Positions 61,768-64,000 of a stretch of 64,000 nucleotides of DNA are shown here, piece after piece. Below the pieces are notes generated by a model. That model ran no database searches. It was given only the letters and a program-made list of their open reading frames with translations, and was not told the origin of the DNA. The stretch is from positions 4,005,501-4,069,500 of the forward strand of contig NZ_CP088245.1 in NCBI RefSeq assembly GCF_021117275.1, read 5' to 3'. Position 1 is the first letter of the stretch. Each line of letters starts with the position of its first letter. Made by a program: the position numbers and the translations under genes. Source of the DNA: Metabacillus sp. B2-18. Its GTDB lineage: Bacteria; Bacillota; Bacilli; Bacillales; Bacillaceae.

Positions 61768-62247
61768 TTGGAATTATTGTACAACTTTCCTTTACTCGCT
61801 GCACTGGCAGCCATTTTCTTTGCACAGTTTATTAAGGTACCGATTTATTTCTTTGTTTCAAAGAGGCTGGATTGGTCACTAATTACAAGTACCGGCGGTA
61901 TGCCAAGCTCTCATTCGGCAGCTGTAACTGCACTTTCAACAGGAGTTGCTCTTGATCACGGACTTGGTTCATCCATTTTTGCTATTTCTGCTATCTTTGC
62001 GATCATCACGATGTTTGATGCAACAGGAGTAAGACGTCATGCCGGTGAACAAGCAACCGTTCTTAATCAGCTTGTTCTTGACTTTAACCGCTTTGTTGAG
62101 GAAGCCAAAGTATGGCCTAAAAAAGCTGAACAAGATAAACAAAAAAAGTTGAAGGAGCTACTTGGACATCAGCCGATTGAAGTGTTTTTTGGAGGATTAA
62201 CCGGTATTCTTCTTGCACTATTGTTACACTACCTTTTTGTTTTGTAA
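61768..62247 (+). CDS. yuiD: YuiD, divergent PAP2-family (DUF212) membrane protein
   Basis: 159 aa, three to four membrane helices. Motif TSTGGMPSSHSAAVTALSTGVAL and ATGVRRHAGEQATVLNQL, as in acid-phosphatase/vanadium-haloperoxidase relatives. TTG start 61768 behind AAAGGAGC. Function unknown. Confidence 0.88.
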   Translation: MELLYNFPLLAALAAIFFAQFIKVPIYFFVSKRLDWSLITSTGGMPSSHSAAVTALSTGVALDHGLGSSIFAISAIFAIITMFDATGVRRHAGEQATVLNQLVLDFNRFVEEAKVWPKKAEQDKQKKLKELLGHQPIEVFFGGLTGILLALLLHYLFVL

Positions 62248-62258
62248 GGAGGCTTTAA

Positions 62259-63047
62259 ATGAGGCTTATATCCATCTGTCCCAGCAATACGGAGCTTGCA
62301 GTTTATCTTGGTTTAAAGGAGCAATTAGTCGCCCTGGATGATTTCTCTGATTGGCCGCTGGATTTATCACATCTTCCACGTTTAGGCCCAGACCTTTCCA
62401 TTAATATGGATATGTTGGAATCTTATCTTCCTGACTTGGTGCTAGCTTCTCTTAGTGTACCTGGAATGGAAAAAAACATTGAAGAATTGGAAAAGAGGAA
62501 AATTCCACATATTGTTTTTAATCCTCAGTCATTTCAAGACATTTGCGATGATCTTCACACATTAAGTAAATTAACCGGAAAGCAAAAGGAAGCTGAAGGT
62601 GTTATTAAAGACTTTCAAGCTACTCTTCAATCATATAAGGAAATTTCTGATGGGATACAGAACCCACCTTCCATTTTTTTTGAATGGTGGCCGAACCCAA
62701 TTTTTTCTCCTGGTCAAATCAACTGGTTAACTGAGCTAAGCAGATTAGCAGGAGCAAGAAACATTTTTGAAGATGTTGAATTAGCTAGCGTGCAGACAAC
62801 ATGGGAAGATGTTCTGAATCGAAACCCAGAATATTTTTGTTTATGCTGGGTCGGAGTTAAGCAATCTAGAATGAAATTGACACATGTACTAAAAAGGGAA
62901 AGGGCACAAACCCTTCGAGCCGTTCAAAATAACCAACTCCATTTATTAGAGGAATCATTGTTTTGCCGTCCCTCTCCACGGCTTCTCCTTGGTTTACAAA
63001 AGCTCGCCTATTTGTTGCATCCTGATATTTATCCCCGTCCTAATTAA
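62259..63047 (+). CDS. BtuF-like cobalamin-binding-type protein without signal peptide
   Basis: 262 aa. Periplasmic-binding-protein fold of the vitamin B12/iron-siderophore type (RLISICPSNTELAVYLGL, LPDLVLASLSVPGMEKNIEEL, TELSRLAGARNIFED). It starts directly at the first beta strand and has no signal or lipobox, so it should stay in the cytoplasm, unlike transport-bound relatives. No permease or ATPase gene is nearby. It is 11 bases after yuiD, ATG behind AAGGAGG. Ligand not established. Confidence 0.78.
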   Translation: MRLISICPSNTELAVYLGLKEQLVALDDFSDWPLDLSHLPRLGPDLSINMDMLESYLPDLVLASLSVPGMEKNIEELEKRKIPHIVFNPQSFQDICDDLHTLSKLTGKQKEAEGVIKDFQATLQSYKEISDGIQNPPSIFFEWWPNPIFSPGQINWLTELSRLAGARNIFEDVELASVQTTWEDVLNRNPEYFCLCWVGVKQSRMKLTHVLKRERAQTLRAVQNNQLHLLEESLFCRPSPRLLLGLQKLAYLLHPDIYPRPN

Positions 63048-63090
63048 AAGACAAAAAGCTAATGCTCTTTTCATTAGCTTTTTGTCTTAT
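63048..63090. terminator. Bidirectional terminator of the BtuF-like gene and yuiC
   Basis: AAGACAAAAAGCTAATG and its near-perfect complement CATTAGCTTTTTGTCTT; overlaps the yuiC stop. Confidence 0.8.
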
Positions 63091-63805
63091 TTTTTATATA
63101 TTTTTGCCTAAACACTTGCATTGATTCATCTTCATTTAAGTTTTTTAATTGTTCTTCCGTTAATGTTCCATCACCCATTTGAACAACGTATACTTCTATT
63201 TGCTTTTTACCCCAATTATTATAAACCTCTTTTACGGTTTCATAATATAAATCTAATTTGTTTCCTTTAATGGCTCCACCCTTGTCCGCTACCACTCCAT
63301 ATCCGTAGCCTGGGATAAAAAGTATGGTACCAATTGGGAAAACATCTAAATCTGCAGCAACTGTCGAATATAGATCTCTTTTTACTTTTACCCCTGAATA
63401 GGTAATCCCATAGCTAGGATGATCGGGATGTTTACCAGTAGACTCAACACCTGCCGTATAACCAGTTGCTACCACTTTTCTTGTCGGATATTGAGACCAG
63501 TCAATTGCTTCTTCCAGTGAAACTTCTTGATTAATTGCTTCAACACTCGAAGACACTTGTGTTCTAATCGATGGTTCACTGTTCATGGCTTTAAAAGTAA
63601 GTCCTAAAAAACGGAAAGTTTCATTTTCTTCAGCTTCAGTGTGTGTATGAACTAGTTTTTCATTAAAATCCTCATTATGATTATAATACCAATTGGAGAG
63701 ATCTTTAGCCTCAACACCTGAAATTGCGCTATATGTTGTTGTTAATGCTCCCAGAAATAATAATGTCATGATTAGTCTTCTACTAACTCTCTTTATACTG
63801 ATCAT
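63074..63805 (-). CDS. yuiC: YuiC, 3D-domain (MltA-fold) cell-wall protein
   Basis: 243 aa from ATG 63805. Signal or anchor helix at residues 8-28 ([20 protein letters not shown]), linker, then the 3D domain from about 110: [59 protein letters not shown] with the three Asp of the family. Stationary-phase survival (Sps) type muralytic enzyme outside the membrane. The frame runs up to 63892, but GAGGAG precedes only the chosen region. Confidence 0.85.
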   Translation of the reverse strand: MISIKRVSRRLIMTLLFLGALTTTYSAISGVEAKDLSNWYYNHNEDFNEKLVHTHTEAEENETFRFLGLTFKAMNSEPSIRTQVSSSVEAINQEVSLEEAIDWSQYPTRKVVATGYTAGVESTGKHPDHPSYGITYSGVKVKRDLYSTVAADLDVFPIGTILFIPGYGYGVVADKGGAIKGNKLDLYYETVKEVYNNWGKKQIEVYVVQMGDGTLTEEQLKNLNEDESMQVFRQKYIKNKTKS

Positions 63806-63920
63806 ATGTTTCTTAAACACTCCTCTCACAAATCTATTCGTTCCCAGATTGTGAGAAAAGTATTCAAAATGGAGAAAAGTAAATTTTACCATATCTGTTT
63901 TTTATTGATTTCTAAAAGCG

Positions 63921-63953
63921 AAAAAAGCCTGACATTCCGTTGTCAGACTTTTT
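63921..63953 (-). terminator. Terminator of the gene at the right edge
   Basis: AAAGTCTGACA/TGTCAGGCTTT hairpin and TTTTTTCG on the minus strand, 14 bases after the partial frame that enters from the right. Confidence 0.78.
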
Positions 63954-63966
63954 GGTAGAAAATATA

Positions 63967-64000
63967 TTAAAACATCTGATATCCGCTTTTACGAAGCATT
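63967..64000 (-). CDS. yuiB: C-terminal end of a gene, probably yuiB
   Basis: Only the last ten codons are inside the window (MLRKSGYQMF, stop). From memory B. subtilis YuiB, a small membrane protein upstream of yuiC, ends in a similar LRK.GYQMF. The gene order supports this, but so short a stretch cannot prove it. Confidence 0.5.
   Translation of the reverse strand, partial: MLRKSGYQMF

Noticed and set aside
1..64000. CRISPR arrays, tRNA or rRNA genes
   Set aside because: No regularly spaced repeats and no cloverleaf or rRNA-like stretches noticed on either strand.

Overview
The window reads as chromosome of a low-GC, spore-forming Bacillaceae bacterium close to Bacillus subtilis in gene order. 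From about 3 kb to the right edge the genes follow the B. subtilis yug-kin-kap-mrp-com-yue-yui series: yugP, mstX-yugO, yugN, pgi, yugJ, yuzA, yugI, alaRT, yugF, yugE, patB, kinB, kapB, kapD, pbpD, yuxK, yufK, mrpABCDEFG, yuxO, comP, comQ, degQ, yuxH, yueH, yueG, yueF, yuzF, yueE, yueD, then adeR-ald, yuiH, bioY, yuiF, pepA/yuiE, yuiD, yuiC, yuiB. Strong Shine-Dalgarno sites, frequent TTG/GTG starts and many U-tailed hairpins fit this group. I see no rRNA, tRNA or CRISPR array.

Region by region. 0-3 kb: left-pointing operon of an Hpt-REC-GGDEF-REC diguanylate cyclase (split by a 1-nt frameshift), a membrane HEAT-repeat protein and a family 2 glycosyltransferase cut by the edge. 3-9.6 kb: YugP metalloprotease, Mistic plus YugO potassium channel, central metabolism (pgi, alcohol dehydrogenase) and the S1-domain protein YugI. 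9.7-12 kb: an ECF sigma factor with a large membrane partner, absent from this place in B. subtilis. 12-17.5 kb: alanine metabolism (alaR-alaT), yugF, yugE, patB. 16.7-21.8 kb: the sporulation kinase gene kinB cut in two by a Tn554-like element of about 3.7 kb that carries only three recombination genes and has perfect 14-bp inverted repeats at its ends. 22-27.7 kb: SodC-like lipoprotein, kapB, kapD, pbpD, yuxK, yufK. 27.9-33.7 kb: complete Mrp Na+/H+ antiporter operon. 33.7-38.2 kb: a reduced Com quorum-sensing locus: comQ and comP remain, comX and comA are missing, and ComP has Asn where the phospho-accepting His should be; degQ follows. 38.5-44 kb: yuxH, an intact ISL3-family insertion with 8-bp target duplication, and an HpaB-type monooxygenase. 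44-51 kb: yue genes, a second yugP copy with a CorC-family transporter and a MerR regulator, and a reductase-histidine kinase fusion at the yueD place. 51-64 kb: adeR-ald, small proteins, yuiH, a BirA-box-controlled bioY, yuiF, an IS3-family element, pepA, yuiD, a cobalamin-binding-type protein and yuiC.

The housekeeping blocks look intact, while several signalling genes in this one window are damaged or rearranged: the diguanylate cyclase, KinB, the ComQXPA set and the YueD-kinase fusion. The most notable items are the recombinase element inside kinB, the His-less ComP without ComX or ComA but with a ComA-like site still upstream of degQ, and the in-frame SDR-kinase fusion.
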